A DNA stretch of 64,000 nt. Source: CAVVDY01 sp963819645. GTDB lineage: Bacteria; Acidobacteriota; Terriglobia; Terriglobales; Acidobacteriaceae. This document shows positions 9,139-17,793 of the stretch, in pieces. The position numbers and the translations under genes are program-made. Positions within the stretch are counted from its first letter, which is position 1, and every line of letters begins with the position of its first letter. The stretch covers positions 124,001-188,000 of the forward strand of contig CAWFWZ010000004.1 of the NCBI GenBank assembly GCA_963819645.1, in the 5' to 3' direction. The notes beneath the pieces are model-generated. The model ran no database searches. It had not been told where the DNA came from and worked only from the letters and a program-made list of their open reading frames with translations.

Positions 9139-10020
9139 ATGGAAATCCATCAGCTTCGTTATTTCTGCGCCGTGGCCCGGCACGGAACTTTCACTCGCGC
9201 TTCGGAAGTTGAGCACGTGGCCCAACCCTCCTTGTCCCAGCAGATCCTGAAGCTGGAGGCGGAACTGGGCTCGAAGCTGTTCGATCGCTTGCCTCGTTCC
9301 GCTAAGCTCACCGTCTTCGGAGAGGCTTTCCTGCCTAAGGCAGAGCGTATTCTGCGCGACCTGGAAGAAGCCAAAACCGAGCTGCTCGAAATGGCAGGCG
9401 ATGAGAAGGGAGACGTGGCGCTGGGAATCATTCCTACCATCGCGGCGTATCTCTTGCCGAGGCTGTTGAAGGGCTTCTCCGCTCGCCACCCGCTGATCAC
9501 CGTCAAGGTCGTGGAAGACATCACGCCTACGCTATTGCAACGCTTGCACCAGGGCACCATCGACATGGCCGTCGTCGCGCTCCCGCTGCCGGGCGGCGAA
9601 CTGGAGAGCGTGGAGTTGTTCGAGGAGAAGTTCTACGCAGTGCTGCCGGAGTCGCACGCACTCGGGCGTCGGAAAAGCGTGAGCCTGACAGAACTGAATC
9701 GCGAGCCCTTCCTGTTGCTGAAGGAAGGCCACTGCTTTCGCGACAGCCTGATCGCGGCGTGTCGCAAGTCGAAGATGTCGCCCAATGTCATCTTCGAGAG
9801 CGGGCAGTTCGCGACCATACTGGCGATGGTTTCGGCGGAGATGGGAGTCTCGGCCGTCCCCGCAATGGCGGTACAGCCGCATCCCGGCTGCAGGTTTGTT
9901 CCTATTGCCGGCAAGCACAGCACGCGCAAGGTTGGCGTTGTCACCTTGCGCAATCACTACGCGACTCGTGCGCAGCAGATACTGATGAAGCAGATGCAAG
10001 ACGCATGTGGAGAGAGATGA
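9139..10020 (+). CDS. oxyR: Hydrogen peroxide sensor and LysR-type regulator OxyR
   Basis: 293-aa LysR-family transcription factor. The N-terminal winged helix-turn-helix spans about residues 1-60 (FTRASEVEHVAQPSLSQQI) and the effector domain follows. KEGHCFRDSLIAAC places cysteines at residues 199 and 208, the same numbers and nine-residue spacing as the redox disulfide pair of E. coli OxyR. That is what separates OxyR from other LysR regulators. It is divergent from katG with a 149-base shared promoter region, so direct peroxide-responsive control of katG and autoregulation are likely. Confidence 0.93.
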   Translation: MEIHQLRYFCAVARHGTFTRASEVEHVAQPSLSQQILKLEAELGSKLFDRLPRSAKLTVFGEAFLPKAERILRDLEEAKTELLEMAGDEKGDVALGIIPTIAAYLLPRLLKGFSARHPLITVKVVEDITPTLLQRLHQGTIDMAVVALPLPGGELESVELFEEKFYAVLPESHALGRRKSVSLTELNREPFLLLKEGHCFRDSLIAACRKSKMSPNVIFESGQFATILAMVSAEMGVSAVPAMAVQPHPGCRFVPIAGKHSTRKVGVVTLRNHYATRAQQILMKQMQDACGER

Positions 10021-10127
10021 AGGTCGATCAGGGCAGCCGCCCCATCGAGGGGAACCATCGACTTGACAGCCGTCGTTTCGGCAAACATACTTGCGCGGAT
10101 TGAAAACTGCTCTGTGACGGTGATTCC

Positions 10128-10733
10128 ATGAAAAAGCCTGTAAAGAAGAAACAGAAGGCAGTCAATGCGAAAGCGCCTGCGAAGAAGCGTGCTGCGTCGA
10201 AACCGGTGCGCAACACCGCGAGGAAGTCCGTAGTCGCGGCCAAGAAGACCAGCAGGCCGGCGGCTCCGAAGATTCCGCAGAGAGTAACCCCTTCGTCCGA
10301 TGCCGGCGACAAGCTCAGCTTCAACCATGCCATGATTTATCTGAAAGACGTAGGCGGCGGCATCGCCTTCTATCGCAACTGGCTCGGCTTCAGGCTTATC
10401 GAAGACTATCGTCACGAGGGCAGGTCGGTGTATGCGCGCATGCAAGCGCCGGGTGGAGACGGCACCATCGCCTTGCATCAGGCAGGCCCGGGCGCATCGG
10501 TCGCCAGCGACGGAGTGCGTCTCTACTTCGAAGTACGCGAGCTCGACGAGTTCTGCCAGAAGTTGCGCAAGCGTGGATTCGTCTTCACTCAGCAGCCGCA
10601 GATGATGCCATGGGGTTGGCGCCACGCCTATCTGAACGATCCCGAAGGCCACGAGATCAGCTTGTATTGGGCCGGCGAACAGCGCATGCAGAAGAGCGTG
10701 ATGCAAGCGGCCAAGCAGGCTGGCAACCGCTAA
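10128..10733 (+). CDS. VOC/glyoxalase-fold protein with Lys/Ala-rich histone-like N-terminal tail
   Basis: 201 aa in two parts. Residues 1-55 are almost entirely Lys, Ala, Arg, Pro and Ser (AKAPAKKRAASKPVR), like histone H1/AlgP-type tails that bind DNA or polyanions. Residues 62-183 form a vicinal-oxygen-chelate domain: NHAMIYLKD at the start supplies the first metal histidine, then IAFYRNWLGFRLIEDYR, and the final HEISLYW carries the last acidic ligand. VOC enzymes include glyoxalase I, dioxygenases and resistance proteins; the exact reaction is not evident. It follows oxyR on the same strand with a 107-base gap. Confidence 0.75.
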   Translation: MKKPVKKKQKAVNAKAPAKKRAASKPVRNTARKSVVAAKKTSRPAAPKIPQRVTPSSDAGDKLSFNHAMIYLKDVGGGIAFYRNWLGFRLIEDYRHEGRSVYARMQAPGGDGTIALHQAGPGASVASDGVRLYFEVRELDEFCQKLRKRGFVFTQQPQMMPWGWRHAYLNDPEGHEISLYWAGEQRMQKSVMQAAKQAGNR

Positions 10734-10813
10734 CTCGCGGGTGCCCATACACTCGCGGTTTTCGAATGTGTGGGAATTGCGCTCTCCCGCGCAACCCACT
10801 AGCATCGTCTGTT

Positions 10814-12496
10814 ATGCCAGTACTCACTGAGCCCTCCAGCACTACCTACTCTCCGATCAAGGCGCCGCGCGGCAACCAGCTCTCCTGCAAAGGCTGGGGA
10901 CAAGAAGCCGCCATGCGCATGCTGATGAACAACCTGGACGAAGAAGTCGGCGAACGTCCGCAGGACCTCGTCGTCTACGGCGGGACCGGGCGCGCTGCGC
11001 GCAACTGGGATTGCTACCACGCCATCGTCAACTCCCTGCGCTCGCTCGATAACGACGAGACACTGCTGGTGCAATCGGGCAAGCCGGTCGGCATCTTCCG
11101 CACGCATGAGTACGCGCCGCGGGTGTTGATCTGCAACTCCAACCTGGTCGGCCACTGGTCGAACTGGGAGAAGTTCAACGAGCTGGAGAAGCTCGGCCTC
11201 ATCATGTACGGCCAGATGACGGCAGGCTCGTGGATCTACATCGGCTCGCAGGGCATCATCCAGGGCACCTATGAGACGTTCTCCGCCGCAGGCGAGAAGC
11301 ACTTCGGCGGCGAGCTCGCGGGCAAGCTGATCGTCTCCGGCGGAATGGGCGGAATGGGCGGAGCGCAACCGCTGGCCGCAACGATGACGGGCGCGTGCTT
11401 CCTCGGCATCGACGTTGATCCTGAGCGCATCAAGAAGCGCCTGCGCAGCGGCTACTGCGACTTCATGGTCAACTCGCTCGACGAGGCGCTGCGCATTCTG
11501 AAGAACGCGGTCCGCAAGAAGGAGAACATCTCCGTCGGGCTCGTCGGCAATTGTGGCGACATCATTCCTGAGCTCGCCGAGCGCGGTGTGGTGCCCGACA
11601 TTCTCACCGATCAGACCTCGGCGCACGATCCGCTGAACGGCTATGTGCCGAGCGGCATGACGCTGGAAGCTGCGCTGGAGCTGCGCAAGAGCGATCCCAA
11701 GACGTATCAGGAGCGCTCGCTCGATACCATGTCGCGGCATGTGGAAGGCATGCTCAAGCTGCAGAAGATGGGCGCGGTGACCTTCGACTACGGCAACAAC
11801 ATCCGGACGTTCGCCTTCGACCACGGCGTGAAGAATGCCTACGACTTCCCGGGATTTGTGCCGGCATACATTCGCCCGCTGTTCTGCGAAGGACGCGGGC
11901 CGTTTCGCTGGGCAGCGCTCTCGGGCGATCCGGCCGACATTCATGCGACCGATGAGCTGGTGCTCCAGATGTTTCCCGAGAACCGCATTCTGAGCCGCTG
12001 GATCGATCTGGCGCGCAAGCGGATCAAGTTCCAGGGGTTGCCTTCGCGCATCTGCTGGCTCGGCTATGGCGAGCGTGCGCAGTTCGGGCTCGCGCTCAAC
12101 GACATGGTGAAGAGCGGCAAACTGAAGGCGCCCATTGTCATGGGGCGCGATCACCTCGATACAGGTTCAGTGGCATCGCCTTTCCGCGAGACCGAGAGCA
12201 TGAAGGATGGCAGCGACGCGATTGCCGATTGGCCGCTGCTCAATGCGTTGCTGAACACCGCAAGTGGCGCATCGTGGGTGTCGATCCACAACGGCGGAGG
12301 CGTTGGCATTGGCTACTCGCAGCACGCAGGCCAGGTCACTGTCGCCGATGGCACCGACGCGATGGCCAAGCGCATCGAGCGCGTGCTGACGAACGACCCG
12401 GGACTCGGCGTCGCGCGCCACGTGGATGCAGGTTACGACGAGGCGAAGCAGTTCGCGAAGGAGAAGGGCGTCAAGGTGCCGATGATGCAACCGTAA
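10814..12496 (+). CDS. hutU: Urocanate hydratase (urocanase)
   Basis: 560-aa NAD-dependent enzyme converting urocanate to imidazolonepropionate in histidine breakdown. Family landmarks are GGTGRAARNWDCYHAI, LGLIMYGQMTAGSWIYIG, the NAD loop SGGMGGMGGAQP and the active-site cysteine in RICWLGYGERAQFG, plus the glycine-rich IHNGGGVGIGYSQHAG. The ATG at 10814 gives the usual family length; the frame is open for 68 codons upstream but that part overlaps the VOC gene. No hutH, hutI or hutG is nearby, so the rest of the pathway must be elsewhere. Confidence 0.97.
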   Translation: MPVLTEPSSTTYSPIKAPRGNQLSCKGWGQEAAMRMLMNNLDEEVGERPQDLVVYGGTGRAARNWDCYHAIVNSLRSLDNDETLLVQSGKPVGIFRTHEYAPRVLICNSNLVGHWSNWEKFNELEKLGLIMYGQMTAGSWIYIGSQGIIQGTYETFSAAGEKHFGGELAGKLIVSGGMGGMGGAQPLAATMTGACFLGIDVDPERIKKRLRSGYCDFMVNSLDEALRILKNAVRKKENISVGLVGNCGDIIPELAERGVVPDILTDQTSAHDPLNGYVPSGMTLEAALELRKSDPKTYQERSLDTMSRHVEGMLKLQKMGAVTFDYGNNIRTFAFDHGVKNAYDFPGFVPAYIRPLFCEGRGPFRWAALSGDPADIHATDELVLQMFPENRILSRWIDLARKRIKFQGLPSRICWLGYGERAQFGLALNDMVKSGKLKAPIVMGRDHLDTGSVASPFRETESMKDGSDAIADWPLLNALLNTASGASWVSIHNGGGVGIGYSQHAGQVTVADGTDAMAKRIERVLTNDPGLGVARHVDAGYDEAKQFAKEKGVKVPMMQP

Positions 12497-12507
12497 GCGG
12501 CTGCCAG

Positions 12508-12543
12508 CGACAGCAGGTTCTTCGCTTCGCTCAGAATGACAGA
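12508..12543. repeat. Dispersed repeat copy (GTTCTTCGCTTCGCTCAGAATGACA type)
   Basis: One isolated copy of a short element whose core TTCGCTTCGCTCAGAATGAC recurs near 19560, 19780, 20400 (inverted) and 20545. It lies directly after hutU. Confidence 0.6.
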
Positions 12544-12570
12544 TCAACATTCACTAGAATTTGAGACAAC

Positions 12571-12602
12571 AAAAACGGGGAGCGGCTGGTAAACCGTTCC
12601 CC
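12571..12602 (-). terminator. Rho-independent terminator (minus strand)
   Basis: Minus-strand reading gives GGGGAACGG, an 8-base loop, CCGCTCCCC, then GTTTTTG. It lies 110 bases past the stop of the DUF2007 gene. On the plus strand the same hairpin would follow hutU but lacks a T run. Confidence 0.65.
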
Positions 12603-12711
12603 ACTCTCTCCGATCAGGTTTGCTATTGCCCGCTACTCTAATCGCCAGCTCTCATCGCTACATCAGCGGCTGATGAAATCCAGGTTAAAAGCTGGTTAAA
12701 CAAATGTAGTA

Positions 12712-13371
12712 CTACATTGTGGGAGTCTGGTCCTGCGTCGTAGCGTCCGCATCCTGTGGCGCTCTCCAGGTGTGCCCGCAGGCATTACATTTCCAACGGT
12801 GCCGCCGAAGCGGTATGGGCACGCCTATGACCCATGCACTGGCTAATCCTATTCCTTTGTAAACCGCCTCGTAGTTGACGTCCAGCGCATGACACTTCGG
12901 ACAGGAAGGCTGCTCAAATGTGCCAACGCCTTCGGCCTCCCAGCGCGGGCTGAACGCCTGTGCGAGTGCTTCCAGCGCCGCCTCTTCGTCCGCTTCTCGA
13001 ACGCACAGTTTCACGCCGCCGATCAGGTTCGACCAAAACCAATCGATCCGAACCAGATGCTCGTCGACGAGGAAGCATTCGATCGCCGCCGTGTCGAGCA
13101 ATCCTTTCGCAACTATCGCTTCGGGTAGATCACGAAACCGCTGCAGAATCACAAGCTCGTCAAATTCGGCAACGTCGAAAGAAGGCTGAGGATTTTGGAG
13201 ATCAGCCTCCGGCTTCAAGTTCCTTCTGGCAAATTCCTCCTGCAATTTCTGGCGAGCCTCGTCCGTGAGCGAAGCCGCATCGCGAGCAGCTAGTTGCAAC
13301 TCAGCGTCGGCCATCGCCGCGTATACATCTCCGAGCCCGCGTCTCTCCTGCTCTGGATCTTGCTTTGACAT
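12712..13371 (-). CDS. DUF2007-type protein with C-terminal zinc ribbon
   Basis: 219 aa. An N-terminal helical segment (residues 1-60) is followed by a DUF2007-like alpha/beta domain (VILQRFRDLPEAIVAKGLLDTAAIECFL is its opening, cited here as FRDLPEAIVAKGLLDTA). DUF2007 is annotated as a putative signal-transducing domain without proven activity. The C-terminus has CPKC and CNACGHTW about 35 residues apart, a four-cysteine zinc ribbon, with a short hydrophobic stretch (GIGLASAWVIGVPI) between them. It is on the same strand as pepA, 32 bases away, so both may be co-transcribed and end at the 12571-12602 hairpin. Confidence 0.7.
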   Translation of the reverse strand: MSKQDPEQERRGLGDVYAAMADAELQLAARDAASLTDEARQKLQEEFARRNLKPEADLQNPQPSFDVAEFDELVILQRFRDLPEAIVAKGLLDTAAIECFLVDEHLVRIDWFWSNLIGGVKLCVREADEEAALEALAQAFSPRWEAEGVGTFEQPSCPKCHALDVNYEAVYKGIGLASAWVIGVPIPLRRHRWKCNACGHTWRAPQDADATTQDQTPTM

Positions 13372-13403
13372 TTGCGACCGGCAATTATAGTCGTACGCCG
13401 GAA

Positions 13404-14948
13404 TCAGTTGTTTTTACCACTGCCACTTCCGCTACCCAGGTCCTGCACGAACTCCACCAGCGAGCGCACCGGCACTCCCGACGGGCCCTTGGCGATCCAG
13501 GGCTTGGTGTCTTCCATCCAGGCGACGCCGGCGATGTCGAGATGGATCCATGGCGTGTCGCCGACAAATTCCTTCAGGAACATGGCTGCTGTCACCGCGC
13601 CGCCCCAGCGTCCGCCGACGTTCATCATGTCGGCGATGTTCGACTTGAGCATCTCGCGATACTCGTCATCGACCGGCAGCCGCCACATCTTCTCGCCCGA
13701 TTTTTTCAGCGAATTGTTGAAAGCCTCGTAGAAGTCATCATTGTTGGCGAAGATTCCCGCGTTCACCATGCCCAGCGCGACAACGACGGCCCCGGTCAGC
13801 GTGGCTGCGTCGATCAGGTGGGTCGCGCCCAGCTGCTTGGCGTAGTGCAGACCGTCGGCCAAGACCAGGCGGCCTTCGGCGTCTGTGTTGATGACTTCGA
13901 TGGATTTGCCCGACATGGCAATCTGTACATCACCGGGCTTCTGCGCCGTGCCGGAGGGCATGTTCTCGCTCGCACAAACGATGCATATCACGCGCACATT
14001 CGGCTTAAGCTGCGCGATAGCGCGCATGGCTCCGATCATGGCCGCGCCGCCCGCCATGTCGTACTTCATCTTCTCCATGCCTTCGGCCGGTTTGATCGAG
14101 ATGCCGCCGGTATCGAAGGTAATTCCCTTGCCGACGAGGCCGAGCACCGGCTGCGCGGGCGCGCCCTTCGGCTCGTAGCGCATTACGATGAGTCGTGGCT
14201 CTTCCTCCGAGCCCTGCGACACGCTCCAGAAGGCACCCATCTTCAGCTCGTGCAGCTTGTCAGGACCGTATATCTCACAATGTAGTCCTACTTCGTCAGA
14301 CATCTTCTTGGCGCGTTCGCCCATCACGGTGGGCGTCATTTTGTTGCTGGGCTCGTTGGCCAGATCTCGCGCGAAGTTCTGCGCCTCGCCGATGATGCGG
14401 CCGGCTTCGGCGGCAGCGTTCAACGCTTTCTCGTCGCCGGGAGCGGAGATCACCACTTCGTCAATTTTCTTGTCTTCGCGATCGCTCTGGTAGTAGTTGG
14501 GCTCGAAGCTGCCGACATAGGCGCCTTCGACGATCGACTTCACGGCGTCAGGAACGCCGGTCGCGAGATTCGGCGCAACGAAGACGAAGCTCTTCAGGTT
14601 TTTCGATTTCAGATTGCGCAGCGCGGCGCCGGCCAGCTTACGCAGTTCATACGACGAAAAGCTCTTGGCCTTGCCTCCGCCGATCAGGAGCAGGCGCTTG
14701 GCTTTCAGTCCCGACGGCTTGTGCAGAAGCGTGGTTTCGAGCATCTTGCCGGTGACCTCGCCGGAAGCGATCAGGTCGGCAGCAGCCGCGCTCACGGCCT
14801 TGTCATCGGTCTGAAGCTGAGGCGCAGCTTTGGGCTTGTCACCGGGCTTTGATTCGCTTTTGGGCTCGGCAGCGGCGTCGACGACGGCGACAACCAGGCA
14901 TTCGGTTTCGATTTGCGACGGATTGGCGGTAGAAATTGTGATTTTCAT
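13404..14948 (-). CDS. pepA: Leucyl (cytosol) aminopeptidase, M17 family
   Basis: 514-aa dizinc exopeptidase removing N-terminal residues, chiefly Leu. The C-terminal catalytic domain contains LVGKGITFDTGGISIKP (metal and catalytic Lys), KYDMAGGAA and the diagnostic NTDAEGRLVLADGL. The N-terminal regulatory domain has an unusual insert rich in Lys, Pro and Glu near residues 28-45. The protein ends in a Gly/Ser tail. A near-consensus CRP-type palindrome lies 157-172 bases upstream of the ATG. Confidence 0.95.
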   Translation of the reverse strand: MKITISTANPSQIETECLVVAVVDAAAEPKSESKPGDKPKAAPQLQTDDKAVSAAAADLIASGEVTGKMLETTLLHKPSGLKAKRLLLIGGGKAKSFSSYELRKLAGAALRNLKSKNLKSFVFVAPNLATGVPDAVKSIVEGAYVGSFEPNYYQSDREDKKIDEVVISAPGDEKALNAAAEAGRIIGEAQNFARDLANEPSNKMTPTVMGERAKKMSDEVGLHCEIYGPDKLHELKMGAFWSVSQGSEEEPRLIVMRYEPKGAPAQPVLGLVGKGITFDTGGISIKPAEGMEKMKYDMAGGAAMIGAMRAIAQLKPNVRVICIVCASENMPSGTAQKPGDVQIAMSGKSIEVINTDAEGRLVLADGLHYAKQLGATHLIDAATLTGAVVVALGMVNAGIFANNDDFYEAFNNSLKKSGEKMWRLPVDDEYREMLKSNIADMMNVGGRWGGAVTAAMFLKEFVGDTPWIHLDIAGVAWMEDTKPWIAKGPSGVPVRSLVEFVQDLGSGSGSGKNN

Positions 14949-15104
14949 GGCGTTTTATGGATGAGACATCTCAGTTTACAGCGCGTCGACCGTGGCAAGC
15001 CCTCGTTCTTTCCTTCACGTAGTTTCTCGCTCTTCGCCTTTCGCTATTCGCTTTTCGCCAGAACCGCGCTGAGATTTCTCCTCGCTAGTTGATATTTGCC
15101 GAGA

Positions 15105-15120
15105 TGTGAGCTACATCACA
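15105..15120. promoter_or_regulatory. CRP/FNR-type palindrome TGTGA-N6-TCACA
   Basis: TGTGAGCTACATCACA is an exact match to the symmetric CRP core. It lies in the 278-base gap between the DUF-unknown zinc protein (which ends at 15227) and pepA (which starts at 14948), so pepA is the only gene with its start nearby. The rest of the gap shows no gene. Confidence 0.45.
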
Positions 15121-15226
15121 ACTATTCCTTGTGCACGATGCCTTGTTTTCAACAGTTTAGACATGTTTTCTATCGCAAATGCCTGAGCCCCAGTGACTTA
15201 TACGTACTTACCTGAGCCGCAACGAC

Positions 15227-16120
15227 TTACGCGTCCTGCCCAGCTGCCTTCCGGAGCGGGTCAGCTTCTTCTCTTTGCGGGGGCTTGCGGGCATCCGCCT
15301 CGCTCTGCGCCACGATCGGCGAGGCGTCTTGTAAGGGGGACGGCCCTGCTGTCGCCCGCGCACTGGCGGCCTCGGCCTTACGCTGGTCCTCAACCAGTCT
15401 GGCGGCGGCCAGCTTAATGTTGTGATTGCGCGCCAACTCCTGGTAGCGGGCACGTTGCATGTGGCGTTCGCGGCGCCGATCATTACGCGCCATGTGGTTG
15501 GCGAACTTCCCGGCGGCGATTTCGCCTTCGCTCTCGTAGATTTCCATCAGTTCCACCTGATCGGCCGTCACCAACGGAGGGGTCGTCGCAGCGTCGCCCA
15601 GCGCCCGGCGTACCTGCGCGCGCAGGGCATCGTCGCTCCTACTCAATCCAACCGCAGGATTGAGTGGGGCACCCGCTGCGTTCTGTTCGTTCGGCGGCGG
15701 GAACGCCACCTCCGGATCGAGACTTAGATCGAGGCCGGTGGGCAAGTCGTGTTCCTGCTCGAAGGTTTTCCACTCGCTGACCGACGCTTGCTGGTCGCCG
15801 GCAAACTCCCACGCCGGCCGGCTCTTCAGGTTTTGCATGGCGAGGCGTAACACGGTGGTGAGCAGCCGCGCGTGTTGCGGCTCGATCTCACGGTGAGCGA
15901 TGGCGTCGGCCAGTTGCATCAGCGCGATCTGCACCGAGTGAAGATCTTCAAGCAGGGGCAAGTTGAGCACCATCGTCTGATGGCGCGCACGCATACGTGC
16001 GGCCTTCATGCGGCGGCCTACCTGTTGCAGATGGAAGCGGCAGTAATCGCGATCGCGTAAGGGCGTGGCCTGGCATAGCGCTCCGCCGGCAAGGACGTGG
16101 TGGCAGGTTGGGGTGGACAT
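15227..16120 (-). CDS. Unknown protein with N-terminal Cys/His cluster and charged C-terminus
   Basis: 297 aa from ATG 16118-16120, chosen because AAGGAG sits seven bases ahead. The N-terminus has CHHVLAGGALCQATPLR then DYCRFH, a Cys/His arrangement able to bind one zinc. A helical middle (residues 40-110) and a long Ala/Arg/Glu-rich C-terminus follow, ending in low-complexity charged sequence. The helix AGKFANHMARNDRRRERHM suggests nucleic-acid contact, which is inference only. Compact N-terminal CxxH/CxFH modules of this type look familiar from acidobacterial hypothetical proteins. No enzyme motif is seen. Confidence 0.6.
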   Translation of the reverse strand: MSTPTCHHVLAGGALCQATPLRDRDYCRFHLQQVGRRMKAARMRARHQTMVLNLPLLEDLHSVQIALMQLADAIAHREIEPQHARLLTTVLRLAMQNLKSRPAWEFAGDQQASVSEWKTFEQEHDLPTGLDLSLDPEVAFPPPNEQNAAGAPLNPAVGLSRSDDALRAQVRRALGDAATTPPLVTADQVELMEIYESEGEIAAGKFANHMARNDRRRERHMQRARYQELARNHNIKLAAARLVEDQRKAEAASARATAGPSPLQDASPIVAQSEADARKPPQREEADPLRKAAGQDA

Positions 16121-17125
16121 GGGTTCTCCTTGAAAATAGCTGTCAGCCATCAGCTTTCAGCTATCAGTAAAGGCGGCGTGCGTTCACTGACGGCTGACGG
16201 CTTCATACTTTCCCAGTTTCAAGACTATTGGAGAGTCAAGCGGAAAGTCAGCGGTTTTCGGGGGTTGGGAGGTTACGAAAGGGTATGTACTTTAGTAACC
16301 TGCTCAGTTCCAAAATGGGAATGGAAGCAATAACGATCACATGAGGGTGTGATTTGAAAGAGGGAGCCGCGAAACCCCACATTTTGGCCTTGGGACGCCG
16401 AGAAAGCGTTTCGGCACGGCTGATGAAAAAACTCTTCGCAGTGGAAGAAACTGCAGATCCCTCACCTCTAAAGAGGTTCGGGATGACAAAACACAGGACT
16501 TTTATGGCGCAGCTAAAGCTGTGCCCCTTCAAAACGACACCCGGCAGAGTTTTTCAGCAGCCTGTGAAGACGTGCCCTGATACAAGGCAAAGCGTACCGC
16601 CCCCGGGATAGTAAGGAAGAGCGCCTCAGCACGGCTGATGAAAAAACTCTTAGCAGTGGAAGAGGCTGCAGATCCCTCACCTCTAAAGAGGTTCGGGATG
16701 ACAGAAATATGGGACTTTCCTGGCGCAGCTAAAGCTGTGCCCCTTCAAAACGACACCCGGCAGAGTTTTTCAGCAGCCTGTGAAGACGTGCCCTGATACA
16801 AGGCAAAGCGTGGCGCCCCTGAAGGGGCTCGGGGTTTTATATGCAGCCCACCCAGGACTCCGCTGCGCTTCGTCCTGGGCTAGACTGAGCCGCGCCTACG
16901 GCGCTGGGTCCCTGCGTGGTGCGCAATTATCTGGTGTCCGATCTTGCGCGCAGCCGATCAGGCGCTGCGCACAGAGAGCAGATCTCTCGGCGGCTGAAGC
17001 CGCCTCGGGATGACAATTCATAAGGGACAGCTGACGCGGGCTTGAAGGCCCGGTCTACCCAGGATGGCAGGCGAGACTCCTTTCCCGGAGAGGGGTTCCA
17101 AGGTTGAACGGGGGGAATCAGGTTC
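16121..17125. other. One-kilobase non-coding gap, repeat-rich
   Basis: No convincing gene on either strand. It holds a CAGCTGTCAGCCATCAGC-type simple repeat (16139-16170), the duplicated 182-bp block described separately, and further palindromic fragments at 16830-17010 (for example GGCGGCTGAAGCCGCCTCGG near 16990). Confidence 0.6.
16414..16811 (+). repeat. Two direct copies of a 182-bp MITE-like block
   Basis: Copy 1 is 16414-16595 and copy 2 is 16629-16811, about 93 percent alike by eye. Each begins GCACGGCTGATGAAAAAACT and contains near its end the inverted partner AGAGTTTTTCAGCAGCC, so most of each block is bounded by imperfect 16-17-bp inverted repeats. Inside sit the dispersed CTGCAGATCCCTCACC...GGGATGAC element and an ACGTGCCCTGATACAAGGC end that matches the outer half of the REP-A repeat. 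Confidence 0.7.
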
Positions 17126-17617
17126 GTGAAGACAGAGCGGTCGACTCAATTTGCAGCGGCAGTGCGGACCATCCTTCGCGCGGGACTGACGGCAGGAACC
17201 CTGGACGGGCTGGACGCCGCAATTGTGTTGGGAGTGATTGGCGGTCCCGGGGTGAAGCGGGTATTCCAATATATCGCCAGCGGAGTTCTAGGTCCCGCCT
17301 CGTTCCAGGGAGGATGGGCTACGGCAGGCCTGGGGGTCGCACTGCATTTCACCGTCGCAACCGGGGCGGCCACTACCTACTACCTGCTGAGCCGTCCTTT
17401 GCCGGTGCTGGTGCGAAAGCCGGCGATTTGCGGGCCTATCTTCGGGCTCGGCGTTTTTGCGTTCATGCGCTACGTGGTGGTTCCGTTGTCGGCGGTACCC
17501 AAGGTGCGTCCGCTGACCGGCTGGGGGCTGGTGAATCAGCTGGTTGCGCACACGGTTTTCGTGGGACTGTCGATTGCGTTGATCGTTGCGCGGTCGAGGT
17601 CGGAACGAAAAGGATAG
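17126..17617 (+). CDS. Small integral membrane protein, unknown function
   Basis: 163 aa with four predicted membrane spans: around residues 14-40 (ILRAGLTAGTLDGLDAAIVLG), 60-80, 100-118 and 138-156 (VAHTVFVGLSIALIVA). It ends in a basic RSRSERKG tail, which predicts a cytoplasmic C-terminus. The arrangement is like DUF1440/YagU-type membrane proteins, but I cannot confirm family membership. It lies between repeat-rich gaps. Confidence 0.6.
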   Translation: MKTERSTQFAAAVRTILRAGLTAGTLDGLDAAIVLGVIGGPGVKRVFQYIASGVLGPASFQGGWATAGLGVALHFTVATGAATTYYLLSRPLPVLVRKPAICGPIFGLGVFAFMRYVVVPLSAVPKVRPLTGWGLVNQLVAHTVFVGLSIALIVARSRSERKG

Positions 17618-17675
17618 GCGGCGTTCCGTTGTGTGTGCCGCCCCTGAAGGGGCTCGGTATTGCGAGGGTGCGTGC

Positions 17676-17707
17676 GGCCCGACTGAAGTCGGGCCCTGAT
17701 ACAAAGC
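17676..17707 (-). repeat. REP-A element, single copy
   Basis: GGCCCGACTGAAGTCGGGCC followed by CTGATACAAAGC: a palindromic stem with the conserved CTGATAC end, like the copies at 22260, 37499 and 60225. Confidence 0.7.
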
Positions 17708-17793
17708 TTGAGGAGCGAAGCGCGAATTTGAGTGTCCCACCCCGGCAAACGAAGCCGGGATGGGGCACCCGAGCATTGGGCTGGAATCGTGCT

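Noticed and set aside
10799..12154. A 451-aa minus-strand frame opposite hutU
   Set aside because: Antisense frames stay open in high-GC genes; its translation is His/Arg/Ala-rich with no motif, while hutU is complete.
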